A stretch of 64,000 nucleotides of DNA from an uncultured Pseudomonadota bacterium (lineage in GTDB: Bacteria; Pseudomonadota; Alphaproteobacteria; Rs-D84): positions 20,566-84,565 of the forward strand of contig CASFWA010000004.1 in NCBI GenBank assembly GCA_949298405.1, given 5' to 3'. The notes beneath the pieces were generated by a model. It worked only from the letters and a program-made list of their open reading frames with translations. It searched no databases and was not told the DNA's origin. Both the position numbers and the translations under genes were made by a program. Shown in pieces: positions 7,557 to 16,610 of this stretch (the first letter of the stretch is position 1; the number at the start of each line of letters is the position of its first letter).

Positions 7557-8249
7557 ATGCGTTTGGTTTTTGTATTAGCATTATTTTTATCTGCATGTTC
7601 TTTTGGCGCAGATTATGAATCTGTTGGAAAAAAATATCTTGGCACACCATATTTAACTGACCCATTGGGCGAAGAACAAAAACCAGATACAGGACCATTA
7701 ATTAGATTTGATGGTTTTGATTGTGTGACTTTTGTGGAAACTGTGCTGGCTGACGAAAACGAAGAAAAACTTACAAAAATAAGATATAAAAACGGACAAA
7801 TCTCATTCTTTAACAGAAATCACTTTATAGAATCTGATTGGCTAAAAAATAATGCCGATATAGTCGAAAATGTTAGTTCTGTATATGGTCAAACAAGTAT
7901 CCGCACAGTGATTATTGATAAGCAAAAGTGGTTCAAAAAAGTTCATGGTATGGATTATAATTGCCCCGTTGAAACAGTAAATATAGAATACATCCCATAT
8001 AAAAACTTGAAAAATTTAAAATTAGATGAAGTTTTAATAGTGTTATTTATTGCTGGAAATTCAGGAAAAAGTGATAAAATAGGTACAGACTTGGCGGTCA
8101 CACATATGGGTTTTTTATTGCCTGACGGTAGATTAAGACACGCGTCTTCTGCTGCTGGCAAGGTTGTAGATGTTGATTTTATGGATTATGCCGCTAAGCA
8201 GAAAAAGAATAACAATAACTTGGGTATAACATTGGTGAAAATAAAATGA
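7557..8249 (+). CDS. DUF1460-like lipoprotein, NlpC/P60-fold amidase
   Basis: The 230-residue protein has a lipoprotein signal (FLSAC lipobox, Cys at about residue 14), so it is anchored in the membrane. The segment FDGFDCVTFVET near residue 55 holds the presumed catalytic Cys, and THMGFLLPDG near residue 184 with RHASSAAG holds the catalytic His region. This pattern fits DUF1460, described as related to N-acetylmuramoyl-L-alanine amidases of the NlpC/P60 superfamily, suggesting a role in peptidoglycan turnover. Its 3' end overlaps tsaD by 4 bases (ATGA), implying translational coupling. Confidence 0.75.
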   Translation: MRLVFVLALFLSACSFGADYESVGKKYLGTPYLTDPLGEEQKPDTGPLIRFDGFDCVTFVETVLADENEEKLTKIRYKNGQISFFNRNHFIESDWLKNNADIVENVSSVYGQTSIRTVIIDKQKWFKKVHGMDYNCPVETVNIEYIPYKNLKNLKLDEVLIVLFIAGNSGKSDKIGTDLAVTHMGFLLPDGRLRHASSAAGKVVDVDFMDYAAKQKKNNNNLGITLVKIK

Positions 8250-9373
8250 GTGAAGAAAAAATTATTCGTTTAGATATGGGACAACTGGAAGGCGACGCAC
8301 ATAAAGGAACCAACCGTGCTGTATTGTGTTTGGGTATCGAATCTTCTTGTGATGAAACTAGTGCCGCAATAGTTGATTCTGATAGAAATATTCTTTCACA
8401 TATAATTTATTCACAAATACCAGAACACCAGAAATATGGTGGTGTTGTACCGGAATTAGCAGCGCGTGCACATATATTAGCCATAGACGAAGTTATAAAA
8501 CAAACATTAGAAAAAGCAGGAAAAACTATTTCTGATATAGATGTTGTTGCAGCTACTGCAGGTCCTGGGTTAATTGGTGGGGTTTTGGTGGGCTGGATGG
8601 CTGCAACAGGTATTGCACAATCAACAAATAAGCCACTAGTCGCTGTTAATCATTTAGAAGGTCATGCCCTGGTTCCACGTTTACATGCATCTGCGGCTAA
8701 TGGTAAAGATGGCGCAATATCTGTGGAATTCCCATATTTGTTAATGTTGGCTTCTGGTGGACATTGTCAAATATTATTAGTTCGAGGGGTTGGTGAATAT
8801 GAATTAATTGGTCAAACCTTGGATGATAGTGCTGGCGAGGCTTTTGATAAAGTCGCAAAAATGTTAGGGCTTGGTTATCCTGGTGGGCCTGTTGTTGATA
8901 AACGTGCAGGAATGGGTAATCCAAAAGCATTTAATTTTCCGCGTCCATTATGCGATAAGCCAGGATGCGATTTTTCATTTAGCGGTATAAAAACAGCAGC
9001 AAGAACATTTTTAGATAAGCAACCTGCCCCATATTCAGAAGAACTTATAAATGATTTTTGTGCGTCTTTTCAAGCAGCTGTTGTTGATTGCATAATTAAT
9101 CGTTTAACTAATGCTTTGAATGATGTACGTGTTAAAAATATCAATCCGAAAACTTTGGTAGTCGCCGGTGGCGTGGCTAAAAATAGTGCTATTCGTGCGG
9201 CCATGGAAAAGTTAGCGGCAGAAAATGCGATGTTATTTGCTGCTCCTCCGATGAATTTGTGTACGGATAATGGGGCGATGATTGCTTGGGCCGGTATTGA
9301 AAATTATAAATTAGGTCGTATTGTTCGCGAACCTGTTGCACCGCGCCCGCGTTGGCCATTAACAGAAAAATAA
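8246..9373 (+). CDS. tsaD: tRNA threonylcarbamoyladenosine transferase TsaD
   Basis: TsaD transfers the threonylcarbamoyl group to A37 of ANN-decoding tRNAs, working with TsaB and TsaE. The family start (VLCLGIESSCDETSAAIVD) begins near residue 28, the metal-binding H-x-x-x-H is in NHLEGHAL near residue 132, and LASGGHCQILLV and GEAFDKVAKMLGLGYPGGP follow in the expected order. The 375-residue length includes about 25 additional N-terminal residues from the coupled ATG at 8246; a later start is possible. tsaB is in this window at 38.7 kb. Confidence 0.95.
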   Translation: MSEEKIIRLDMGQLEGDAHKGTNRAVLCLGIESSCDETSAAIVDSDRNILSHIIYSQIPEHQKYGGVVPELAARAHILAIDEVIKQTLEKAGKTISDIDVVAATAGPGLIGGVLVGWMAATGIAQSTNKPLVAVNHLEGHALVPRLHASAANGKDGAISVEFPYLLMLASGGHCQILLVRGVGEYELIGQTLDDSAGEAFDKVAKMLGLGYPGGPVVDKRAGMGNPKAFNFPRPLCDKPGCDFSFSGIKTAARTFLDKQPAPYSEELINDFCASFQAAVVDCIINRLTNALNDVRVKNINPKTLVVAGGVAKNSAIRAAMEKLAAENAMLFAAPPMNLCTDNGAMIAWAGIENYKLGRIVREPVAPRPRWPLTEK

Positions 9374-9402
9374 AAAAACTGCTTATAATAAGCAGTTTTT
9401 TA
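9374..9402. terminator. terminator between tsaD and the APH-like gene
   Basis: AAAAAACTGCTT/AAGCAGTTTTTT with a 5-base loop can act in both directions for the convergent genes. Confidence 0.85.
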
Positions 9403-9408
9403 TTTTGT

Positions 9409-10410
9409 CTAACGATTTTTTTCTTCTGTTAAGGCAAAATTATTAATAATACTCATTTCTTTTTGTTTTTTTAAAATTGAGATACCTTTTTGAAAGTCTT
9501 TATTATCTTTTACTTTTGTATATAAATTTTTTATTTTTTCTATTTCTTGTTTTATTATTTCAATGCGAATTTTTGTTGCTAATTTAGGATTGTGCAAAAA
9601 TTCACTTGCCGAATTTTTAAAGTTATATAACGCATTTCGCATGTTTTTAATTTCTGGTTTGTTCTTTACGTTTACATGTTGTTTTTTAGGTAATGCATCA
9701 TATTCTTTTATAAGTCTGTCAATGTCCAGCCAGCCAAGACGGGCGAAATCTACATTAAACATGTAGTCCGCGTTCTGATATTTTGAATCAGCAAAATCTA
9801 TAATCGATAAAGTTTTTGTTTCTCTGTTAAAGAATATGTTGTGTTCATTCATATCACCATGCGCAAAAACTATACTTGCATCATTATCAGACGCGACATC
9901 AAACCAATCTTTTGCATCTTGTACAATTTGCATATCTTCCTTGGAAATATATTTTGATAACTTATCAATAAGAACCGGAATGGATACTTCACCTAGATAT
10001 TCAACACTTGTAAAACTGTCAAAAGTTTCTTTCTGCGTAAGAACTTGTTTTGATTGATTTATATCATTTATAAAATGTGCAATCCCTTTATAAATAATAT
10101 CTACTTCCTTTTTTGTAAGAGTTTCAAAAAAAGATGATGATAATGGTTTGCCGGTTGCACGTTCTTCTACGACAAAATATTCTTTTGAAGAAATTTCTAG
10201 TGTGCGCGGCACAAAATAATTCTTGTTGTTTGCGGCAAGAACTTTATCTGATGTATCTTTTGCCTGAATCTGTTTGCCTAGCCATGTGTTTAATATCTTT
10301 GAATTAGAAGTGTCCACAGGGCGTTTTATGACCAAACCATCTGCAAGATATACAAGTGTTTCCCTGGGGGCATTTGTATTTATTTGTTGCAAATTATCCA
10401 GTTTGCTCAT
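9409..10410 (-). CDS. aminoglycoside-phosphotransferase-fold kinase
   Basis: The 333-residue protein has the APH/choline-kinase fold. FAHGDMNEHNIFFN near residue 182 holds the catalytic Asp and Asn (H-G-D-x-x-x-x-N), and LSIIDFADSKY near residue 202 holds the metal-binding Asp. The N-lobe has a VIKRPVD lysine and a FVVEERATGKPL hinge. The last 90 residues are Lys-rich and helical. All catalytic residues are present, so it is probably active; the substrate is unknown and resistance should not be assumed. A TGGAG lies upstream of the ATG. It stands alone between two convergent or divergent genes. Confidence 0.75.
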   Translation of the reverse strand: MSKLDNLQQINTNAPRETLVYLADGLVIKRPVDTSNSKILNTWLGKQIQAKDTSDKVLAANNKNYFVPRTLEISSKEYFVVEERATGKPLSSSFFETLTKKEVDIIYKGIAHFINDINQSKQVLTQKETFDSFTSVEYLGEVSIPVLIDKLSKYISKEDMQIVQDAKDWFDVASDNDASIVFAHGDMNEHNIFFNRETKTLSIIDFADSKYQNADYMFNVDFARLGWLDIDRLIKEYDALPKKQHVNVKNKPEIKNMRNALYNFKNSASEFLHNPKLATKIRIEIIKQEIEKIKNLYTKVKDNKDFQKGISILKKQKEMSIINNFALTEEKNR

Positions 10411-10461
10411 AATATAAACTCCATATTTAAACTAATAATAAATATTATATCATAAAAAGCC

Positions 10462-11700
10462 ATGCAAAAACCAGAACCTTTTGTACAACCAGATATGATT
10501 TTTAGCGTTTCTGACGCGTCTGCGTTATTAAAAAATGTTGTTGAAACTGCTTTTCCACGCATCAAAATTCGTGGTGAATTATCCCAGATAACACGCGCAA
10601 CTTCTGGGCATATGTATATGACAATAAAAGATTCAAATGCTGCGATATCTGTAATTATTTGGCGCGGAACCCCTATTCCGTTTAAATTGGAAGATGGATT
10701 AGAAGTTATTATAACTGGTCGATTTACTACTTACCCAGCACGTAGCAATTATCAAATTATTGTTAGTGAAATAGAAATGGCAGGCGTTGGCGCGATATTA
10801 AAGATGCTTGAAGAAAGAAAACGCAAACTTGCCGCAGAAGGTTTGTTTGATGCGTCTAAAAAGAAACCTTTGCCACGTTTCCCCGAGACGATTGGTATTG
10901 TGACAAGTCCTACAGGGGCAGCCTTTCAAGACATCCAAAACAGATTACGCGAAAGATTTCCGGTAAAAATACTTTTGTATCCAGCAACCGTACAAGGTGC
11001 AACAGCCGCAGCAGAAGTTGCAGCAGGTATAGAATATTTTAATCGTGCAAAAAACGTTGATGTAATAATAGTTGCTCGCGGTGGCGGCGCATTAGAAGAC
11101 CTTTTGCCTTTTTCTGAGGAAATTGTTGTTCGTGCTGCGGCGGCAAGCGAAATACCTTTGGTTTCCGGGGTTGGGCATGAACCGGATTGGATGTTGATTG
11201 ATTTCGCCGCAGATGTTCGGGCACCTACCCCAACTGGTGCTGCAGAAATGGTCGTACCAACAAAACTTTCTTTGATTCAAGAATTAGATAATTTATGGCA
11301 TAGATTGTCTAACAATTTTACAACAAGACTGACAAACGCGAAATCAAGATTAGAATCCATAAACATAAAAAGCCCTAAACAATTAGTTATGGAACAAACT
11401 CAGCGTTTGGATGACGTGTCTAGAACAATGAATTTGATAATAAACAGTAAATTAATGACAGCAAAACAAAAAATGGAAGTTGTCGGAAACTTTCAAAATA
11501 TTTTGCAGACCAGAATCTCGTTGTCCAATCAATCTATAACTCATCTGGGGCAAATGTTAAATTCGCTTAGTTATAAAAGTGTCTTGCAACGTGGTTATGC
11601 AATAGTTCGCGATAAAAACAATCAAATAATTAGTCGAAAATCTGAAAATCTGAAACCTGTGACAATTGAATTTGCAGATGGTGTTTTAAACCTTGATTAG
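10462..11700 (+). CDS. xseA: exodeoxyribonuclease VII large subunit
   Basis: XseA with XseB degrades single-stranded DNA in both directions. The N-terminal OB fold (IRGELSQITRATSGHMYMTI) is at residues 35-55, and the catalytic part includes GIVTSPTGAAFQDI near residue 145, VIIVARGGGALEDLLPF near residue 199 and SGVGHEPDWMLIDFAADVRA near residue 235. The coiled-coil region and a short C-terminal barrel (QRGYAIVRD) follow. At 412 residues it is somewhat shorter than the E. coli protein. Its stop lies 15 bases inside the convergent recN gene. No XseB is seen nearby. Confidence 0.95.
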   Translation: MQKPEPFVQPDMIFSVSDASALLKNVVETAFPRIKIRGELSQITRATSGHMYMTIKDSNAAISVIIWRGTPIPFKLEDGLEVIITGRFTTYPARSNYQIIVSEIEMAGVGAILKMLEERKRKLAAEGLFDASKKKPLPRFPETIGIVTSPTGAAFQDIQNRLRERFPVKILLYPATVQGATAAAEVAAGIEYFNRAKNVDVIIVARGGGALEDLLPFSEEIVVRAAAASEIPLVSGVGHEPDWMLIDFAADVRAPTPTGAAEMVVPTKLSLIQELDNLWHRLSNNFTTRLTNAKSRLESINIKSPKQLVMEQTQRLDDVSRTMNLIINSKLMTAKQKMEVVGNFQNILQTRISLSNQSITHLGQMLNSLSYKSVLQRGYAIVRDKNNQIISRKSENLKPVTIEFADGVLNLD

Positions 11701-13338
11701 CGTTCTTGCTGTTGCAAGTGCTTCCGGTGTAATTTCTGCGCCGCTAATGATCCTTGCGATTTCATTTAATCTATTTTCACCTGTTGTTTCAGATATGCGG
11801 GTGACAGTTTTGTCGGACACAACAGATTTTTCTATTTTGAAATGCCTGTCAGCAAAACCGGCAACTTGTGCAGAATGTGTTATTACCAACGCCTGAGAAT
11901 TCTTTGCCAGTTTGTTAAGACGCAAACCAACCGCACTGGCTGTCGAACCACTAATTCCTGTGTCAACCTCATCAAATATAAATGTATGAGAAGAATCACA
12001 GCTTGTCAGAACTACGCGCATCGCTAACATTAAACGCGCTAATTCACCGCCAGATGCCGCTTTGTGTAATGGTGCAAATGGCATACCTGGATTTGTTTTA
12101 ATCATAAAAAGAATTTCGTCACAACCTGTGGAACTTGGGGTTGACGGTGTTATTTCTATCTTGAAATCCGCCTGCCCCAATTTTAAATCTGGCAGTTCAA
12201 ATAGTATACGATTACGCAATTCTTCCGCTGCTTTTTGACGCGAAATCGTTAATTTTTTTGCATTCTCTTTAAAAATAGACTCTTTCTGTACAACGTCTGT
12301 TTTTAATTTTTTTAATTCTGCATCAGAATTGTCTATCGCATTTAGTTGTGCTGTCATTAGTTCCAGTTTTTGTGGTAATTCGTCCGCGGAAACTCTATGT
12401 TTGCGCGCCGCTGCGCGTATTGCAAATAGGCGTTCTTCTATTGCATCTAAATTATCTACATCAACTTCATTCGGTTTTAGTTCGCTTATGATGTTTGATA
12501 TAGTTTGCGCCGTTTCATAAAGTGCATCTATTTGTTCTTGATAAGGATTCGGTTCTGTTTTTATCTTTTGCAATATATGAGCCACAGAAAATATTTGCCC
12601 GTCCAGACTTTCGCCGCGTGGATTTAATGCGTTTATAGCGTCTGTTAGAATTGCTGCATCTTTTTCTGCGTTCATCATCATTGTACGCTTGTTAGATAAT
12701 TCTTCTTCTTCGCCAATTCGTACATTCAAAGATTGCAATTCAGATACATTATGTTGAAGAAAATCACGTTCTGATGCAGATTTCTCCAATATTTCATTTA
12801 GTTCTTTTAATCGTTTTTCAGCATTGTGATATTCTTCATAAGATTTTTTTACATCTTCTAATAATTTTATATTGTTAGAATCATATGCTGTCGCAAAATT
12901 GTCCAATGCATTACGATGTGTGGCAGGATTTAATAATGTATGGTTTGCAAATTGGCCGTGTATTTCTACAAGTTCATCGCCTATTTGTTTAAGCGTTTTT
13001 ATAGATACAGGTATATCGTTTACCCAAGCGCGACTTTTGCCGTCTGAGTTCAATGTCCTGCGCATAATTAAAACATCGTCGTAGTCAATTCCGTTCTCGT
13101 CTAAAATTTTATGCAAGGTTTCATTAATTGTATCAAATTCTGCAACAACTGATGCAGTGTCACATCCGTGACGTACCAAGCCTGCGTCGGAACGTGCGCC
13201 AAGCGCCAATGCCAATGCGTCTAATAAAATACTTTTCCCTGCGCCCGTTTCACCAGTTAAAATGTTTAAACCCGAACCGAAACTTAAATTCAGTTTTTCT
13301 ATTAATACTATGTTCGAAATATTTAAACTGGTTAACAT
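11686..13338 (-). CDS. recN: DNA repair protein RecN
   Basis: RecN is an SMC-like ATPase that holds broken DNA ends during recombinational repair. Walker A GETGAGKSILLDALALALG is at residues 29-47, a long coiled-coil region occupies the middle, and near the C-terminus are the ABC signature SGGELARLMLAMR and Walker B TFIFDEVDTGISG. The 550-residue length is normal. I choose the ATG at 13338, since the protein then starts with the family pattern LTSLNISNIVLIEKL; the upstream extension is unlike the family. It converges on xseA and is read in the same direction as addA. Confidence 0.95.
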   Translation of the reverse strand: MLTSLNISNIVLIEKLNLSFGSGLNILTGETGAGKSILLDALALALGARSDAGLVRHGCDTASVVAEFDTINETLHKILDENGIDYDDVLIMRRTLNSDGKSRAWVNDIPVSIKTLKQIGDELVEIHGQFANHTLLNPATHRNALDNFATAYDSNNIKLLEDVKKSYEEYHNAEKRLKELNEILEKSASERDFLQHNVSELQSLNVRIGEEEELSNKRTMMMNAEKDAAILTDAINALNPRGESLDGQIFSVAHILQKIKTEPNPYQEQIDALYETAQTISNIISELKPNEVDVDNLDAIEERLFAIRAAARKHRVSADELPQKLELMTAQLNAIDNSDAELKKLKTDVVQKESIFKENAKKLTISRQKAAEELRNRILFELPDLKLGQADFKIEITPSTPSSTGCDEILFMIKTNPGMPFAPLHKAASGGELARLMLAMRVVLTSCDSSHTFIFDEVDTGISGSTASAVGLRLNKLAKNSQALVITHSAQVAGFADRHFKIEKSVVSDKTVTRISETTGENRLNEIARIISGAEITPEALATARTLIKV

Positions 13339-13378
13339 GCGTGAATTATATCCAGGTTGGCATTGTGTTTTCAAGTTT

Positions 13379-13822
13379 TTAATCACATTTTTCTAAATAA
13401 AAATCATGTAGCCATAAAATATAGCATTGAATTTTGTATGCCGGATATGCATCTTGTAACAAAGTTTTATATTCAAGAACCTGTGAAATATACTTGTCGT
13501 GATTAATTTGTTTGTTCGTATCTGTTTTATATTCTAATACAATAATCGTTTTTGATTCTTTATCAATATTTAACCGGTCAATTCGTCTGCTTACGAAATT
13601 GCCATCGATATAACCTGCTATTGGTACTTCTGTCTTAGAATCTTTATTAAAAAACGGCAATAACTCATTGTGTTTTTTAATCTTTTTTATTAATTCGGGG
13701 TCGCCCTTTTCGGTGCTATCAATGGTTATCTGTTGTAATTTTTTATGAATTTGTGCGCCTGTTTCTATGGCGTATTTTTTCTGTTCTTGTTCAAGCAATA
13801 GTTTATATAGATTATTTGTCAT
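13379..13822 (-). CDS. AddA C-terminal nuclease domain encoded as a separate ORF
   Basis: This 147-residue product matches the RecB-type nuclease domain normally found at the C-terminus of AddA: RRIDRLNID near residue 88 with the catalytic Asp, then VLEYKTDTN with the E-x-K pair and QVLEYK with the conserved Gln. The ATG at 13822 overlaps the end of the helicase ORF by 11 bases and is in the +1 frame relative to it, so both may be made from one mRNA by coupled initiation. A longer in-frame start upstream is unlikely, as it would translate helicase sequence in the wrong frame. The alternative is a single indel in a formerly continuous gene. Confidence 0.75.
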   Translation of the reverse strand: MTNNLYKLLLEQEQKKYAIETGAQIHKKLQQITIDSTEKGDPELIKKIKKHNELLPFFNKDSKTEVPIAGYIDGNFVSRRIDRLNIDKESKTIIVLEYKTDTNKQINHDKYISQVLEYKTLLQDAYPAYKIQCYILWLHDFYLEKCD

Positions 13823-16469
13823 CTGTAATCCTGATTTTATCGTTTTCTGTGTAAGCGCCTGGAACCGAAGATAGTGTATTCCATAGTGTTGTATGCCACG
13901 CCATTTCAGGCGGATTCTTATAAGGAGTATATCCATAAATGTACAATCTGTCACGCGCCCGGGTCATCGCAACATATAAAAGTCTGTAATATTCTGCAAG
14001 TTTTGTTTCCATAAATAATTCAGATGCAACTTGTTGAGTTTCGCAGCCTTCTGTTTTTCTTGGAGTCCAAAGCCATGGCTCTGGCATACCTTCGCCAGCC
14101 TGTTGCTGTGAATTTGTTAGCATTTTTTTTGGAATAGGAAAAGTTGTTTCTGTTTCTGGCATACGTATTGTATCTATTAAAAATATTACAGGTGCTTCTA
14201 GCCCTTTGCTGCCGTGAATAGTCACAATCCTTACCCCAGAAGCGGCGTTCATGTCGCGTTTTATTTCACTGCCACCGGTAATGAACCATTTTAAAAAGTT
14301 TTTTAAAGTTCCTGGTTGTGTTCTCTCGTACGACAAGCATATTGTCATAAACTCTTCTAATGGGTCTATGATTTGGCTGCCTAGGGCTTCTATCATACTT
14401 GTACGGACACCGTATTTATTCAACAGGTTAGAAAAGAAAGAATAAGGACTGGCGATTTTTGCATTTTCTACAATAGCCGACAGATTGGAATAAACTTCCG
14501 GAAACGTGTCCTTTAAAACATCAAACACGGTTATTAAATTTTCTTTTTTGTTCCGGCTTTTTCGCGCAATATTTTCACCGTTTTTTATTTTGCATATTTT
14601 AAAAATATCCTCTTCTTTCAATCTGAAAATCGGACTTTTTAATACGCAACATAAACTATAATCGTCGTTCGTGTTTAAACAAAAACGCACAAGGTTTAGC
14701 AAGTCTCTTATGGCAGGAAAGTCAGGCAATATGATTCTGTCACTACCAGCAACTTCGATGCCGCGTTTTTTTAGTTCTTTTACCAACGGGGGAACCATCG
14801 GTTTTCTTCTTTGAACCAAAACCATGATTTCTTTTGGTAAAAATTGTTTTGTTTTTATTAACGCTTCTATGTCGTCGGCAATTTGACGCACATAATCAGC
14901 AACTGTTTGGCCACTTTCTTTCTTTGATATTAGTTTGTTTATTTCTACCAAACCGCCTTTATCTGTTCTGTATACTTTGTGTTCATTGTTAGAGAACCCA
15001 GTTTGTGCGGCCAATTCCGTGTTCCCAAAGAAAAAGTCGACAGTACGCAATATTGGTTCAAGCGACCTAAAACTTTGTTCCAAAGGAATTTCTTTTATAA
15101 TCCTCATATTTTGCTGGATTTGTTCTGAAATTTCTTCGCGGCTTGACGCAAACGCTTTTGGGTCTGCACCTTGAAAACCATAAATAGACTGTTTTGTGTC
15201 GCCTACCACAAATATAGACTTAGGTAAATTTGTTGTGTCGCCTTCTGCAAAAAAATCACCAGACAACATGCGGACGATATCCCATTGGGTTGGACTTGTG
15301 TCTTGGGCTTCGTCTATTAAAATTTGATTCAAAGAAATGTTTAATTGCGACAAAATCCAACCCATATTTTCCGGAGAAGAAAACAGTTTTTTCGTATAAA
15401 GAATTAAATCTTCGAAATCCAAAAGATTTTTTTGCCTTTTTAATTCTTGATACCTTTTTGCAAAAGCAGCAGATAAGTCGAACAAAGATAAAGAATCTTT
15501 TGCGATTTGTTGAGCAATGTAAAACTGGTTTTGTCTAAAAACGCGTTCTTGTTCGTCAACCAAATATTCTTTTTTTGATACGTTTTGAGTTTTACTACCA
15601 TCGTCATTTAAATACGCTTCTTTATATTCTTCAAAATTTATAGTTTTATCAATGTATTTTTGTGTTAAGTTTATAATTTGTATAAGATATTTTGCCGGTT
15701 TTTTTGAACTATTTACTTCTTCAGAGGCTATACGCACGATGTTTTTCAGTTTTTCTTCTGAAAATTCTATCCGAACAGGATTGTTTAAACCTAAAAAATA
15801 TTCAGTTGTATCAATAAAGTATTTGCGGTATTTGCTAATGTCGTTTAGGTTAAAAAAGTATTTATATTGTTCGCTTAATATTTGTAGCAGGTCGTTTATG
15901 TATGTGTCAGATATCCTGGTCACAATATGTGCAAATGCATCTATTACATATTTATCATTTGAGGTATTTATTAGTTTTGTAAAAGCATCCTGTTGCAAAA
16001 CGCGTTGGTTCGCGTCGGACACCAGTGACCACGAAGGCGATATGCCTGCTTCTAATGGGAAACGATGTAAAATTTCTTCGCAAAAGCCATGAAGAGTTTT
16101 TATTTTTAATATTTCGGGATTGTCTATGTATTTGAAAAAAATTTCCCTGGCATGGGCGACATCTTCATCTTTTGGCGGATTGTTTAAAGAAATGTCTTTT
16201 AAAAGTTTTTTTAGTTCTTCATCAGACGACATCGCCCAATTACGTAATTCCTTTAATATACGATTGCGCATTTCACCTGCGCCAGCATTTGTATAAGTAA
16301 GACACAATATACCAGAATTATATAAATCTTCTGTTCTAAATAAAGTTCTTAGTAATCTTTGTACCAAAACACTCGTTTTACCAGTGCCTGCATTAGCCTG
16401 TACCCATACATTTACCGCTGGATTGGCGGCCTCGTTTTGTTCAGGTGAAAGTGATTGGTCTTTTTTCAT
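13812..16469 (-). CDS. addA: AddA helicase subunit, ends before nuclease domain
   Basis: AddA is the UvrD-like 3'-5' helicase of the AddAB double-strand-break repair enzyme. Q-motif and Walker A (VQANAGTGKTSVLVQRLL) lie at residues 22-40, motif II is LIDEAQDTSPTQWDIV near residue 385, motif III is VVGDTKQSIYGFQGADP near residue 420, and motif VI is LLYVAMTRARDRLYIYGY near residue 835. At 885 residues it stops about 30 residues after motif VI, while alphaproteobacterial AddA is usually above 1,100 and continues into a nuclease domain. That domain follows directly as the overlapping ORF. AddB, normally adjacent upstream, is not seen here. Confidence 0.9.
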   Translation of the reverse strand: MKKDQSLSPEQNEAANPAVNVWVQANAGTGKTSVLVQRLLRTLFRTEDLYNSGILCLTYTNAGAGEMRNRILKELRNWAMSSDEELKKLLKDISLNNPPKDEDVAHAREIFFKYIDNPEILKIKTLHGFCEEILHRFPLEAGISPSWSLVSDANQRVLQQDAFTKLINTSNDKYVIDAFAHIVTRISDTYINDLLQILSEQYKYFFNLNDISKYRKYFIDTTEYFLGLNNPVRIEFSEEKLKNIVRIASEEVNSSKKPAKYLIQIINLTQKYIDKTINFEEYKEAYLNDDGSKTQNVSKKEYLVDEQERVFRQNQFYIAQQIAKDSLSLFDLSAAFAKRYQELKRQKNLLDFEDLILYTKKLFSSPENMGWILSQLNISLNQILIDEAQDTSPTQWDIVRMLSGDFFAEGDTTNLPKSIFVVGDTKQSIYGFQGADPKAFASSREEISEQIQQNMRIIKEIPLEQSFRSLEPILRTVDFFFGNTELAAQTGFSNNEHKVYRTDKGGLVEINKLISKKESGQTVADYVRQIADDIEALIKTKQFLPKEIMVLVQRRKPMVPPLVKELKKRGIEVAGSDRIILPDFPAIRDLLNLVRFCLNTNDDYSLCCVLKSPIFRLKEEDIFKICKIKNGENIARKSRNKKENLITVFDVLKDTFPEVYSNLSAIVENAKIASPYSFFSNLLNKYGVRTSMIEALGSQIIDPLEEFMTICLSYERTQPGTLKNFLKWFITGGSEIKRDMNAASGVRIVTIHGSKGLEAPVIFLIDTIRMPETETTFPIPKKMLTNSQQQAGEGMPEPWLWTPRKTEGCETQQVASELFMETKLAEYYRLLYVAMTRARDRLYIYGYTPYKNPPEMAWHTTLWNTLSSVPGAYTENDKIRITDDK

Positions 16470-16610
16470 TTATACCCTTGCTTTATTTTAGGGATTTTAG
16501 TATAAATTTCTCTGAACTGCAAGAATATATAAGGAATGTAAAGCATAACTTTTGTTGCGGGGACCTTTTAATTGTTCTAATGTTTATTTAGAAAATACGG
16601 GGGGATTTAT

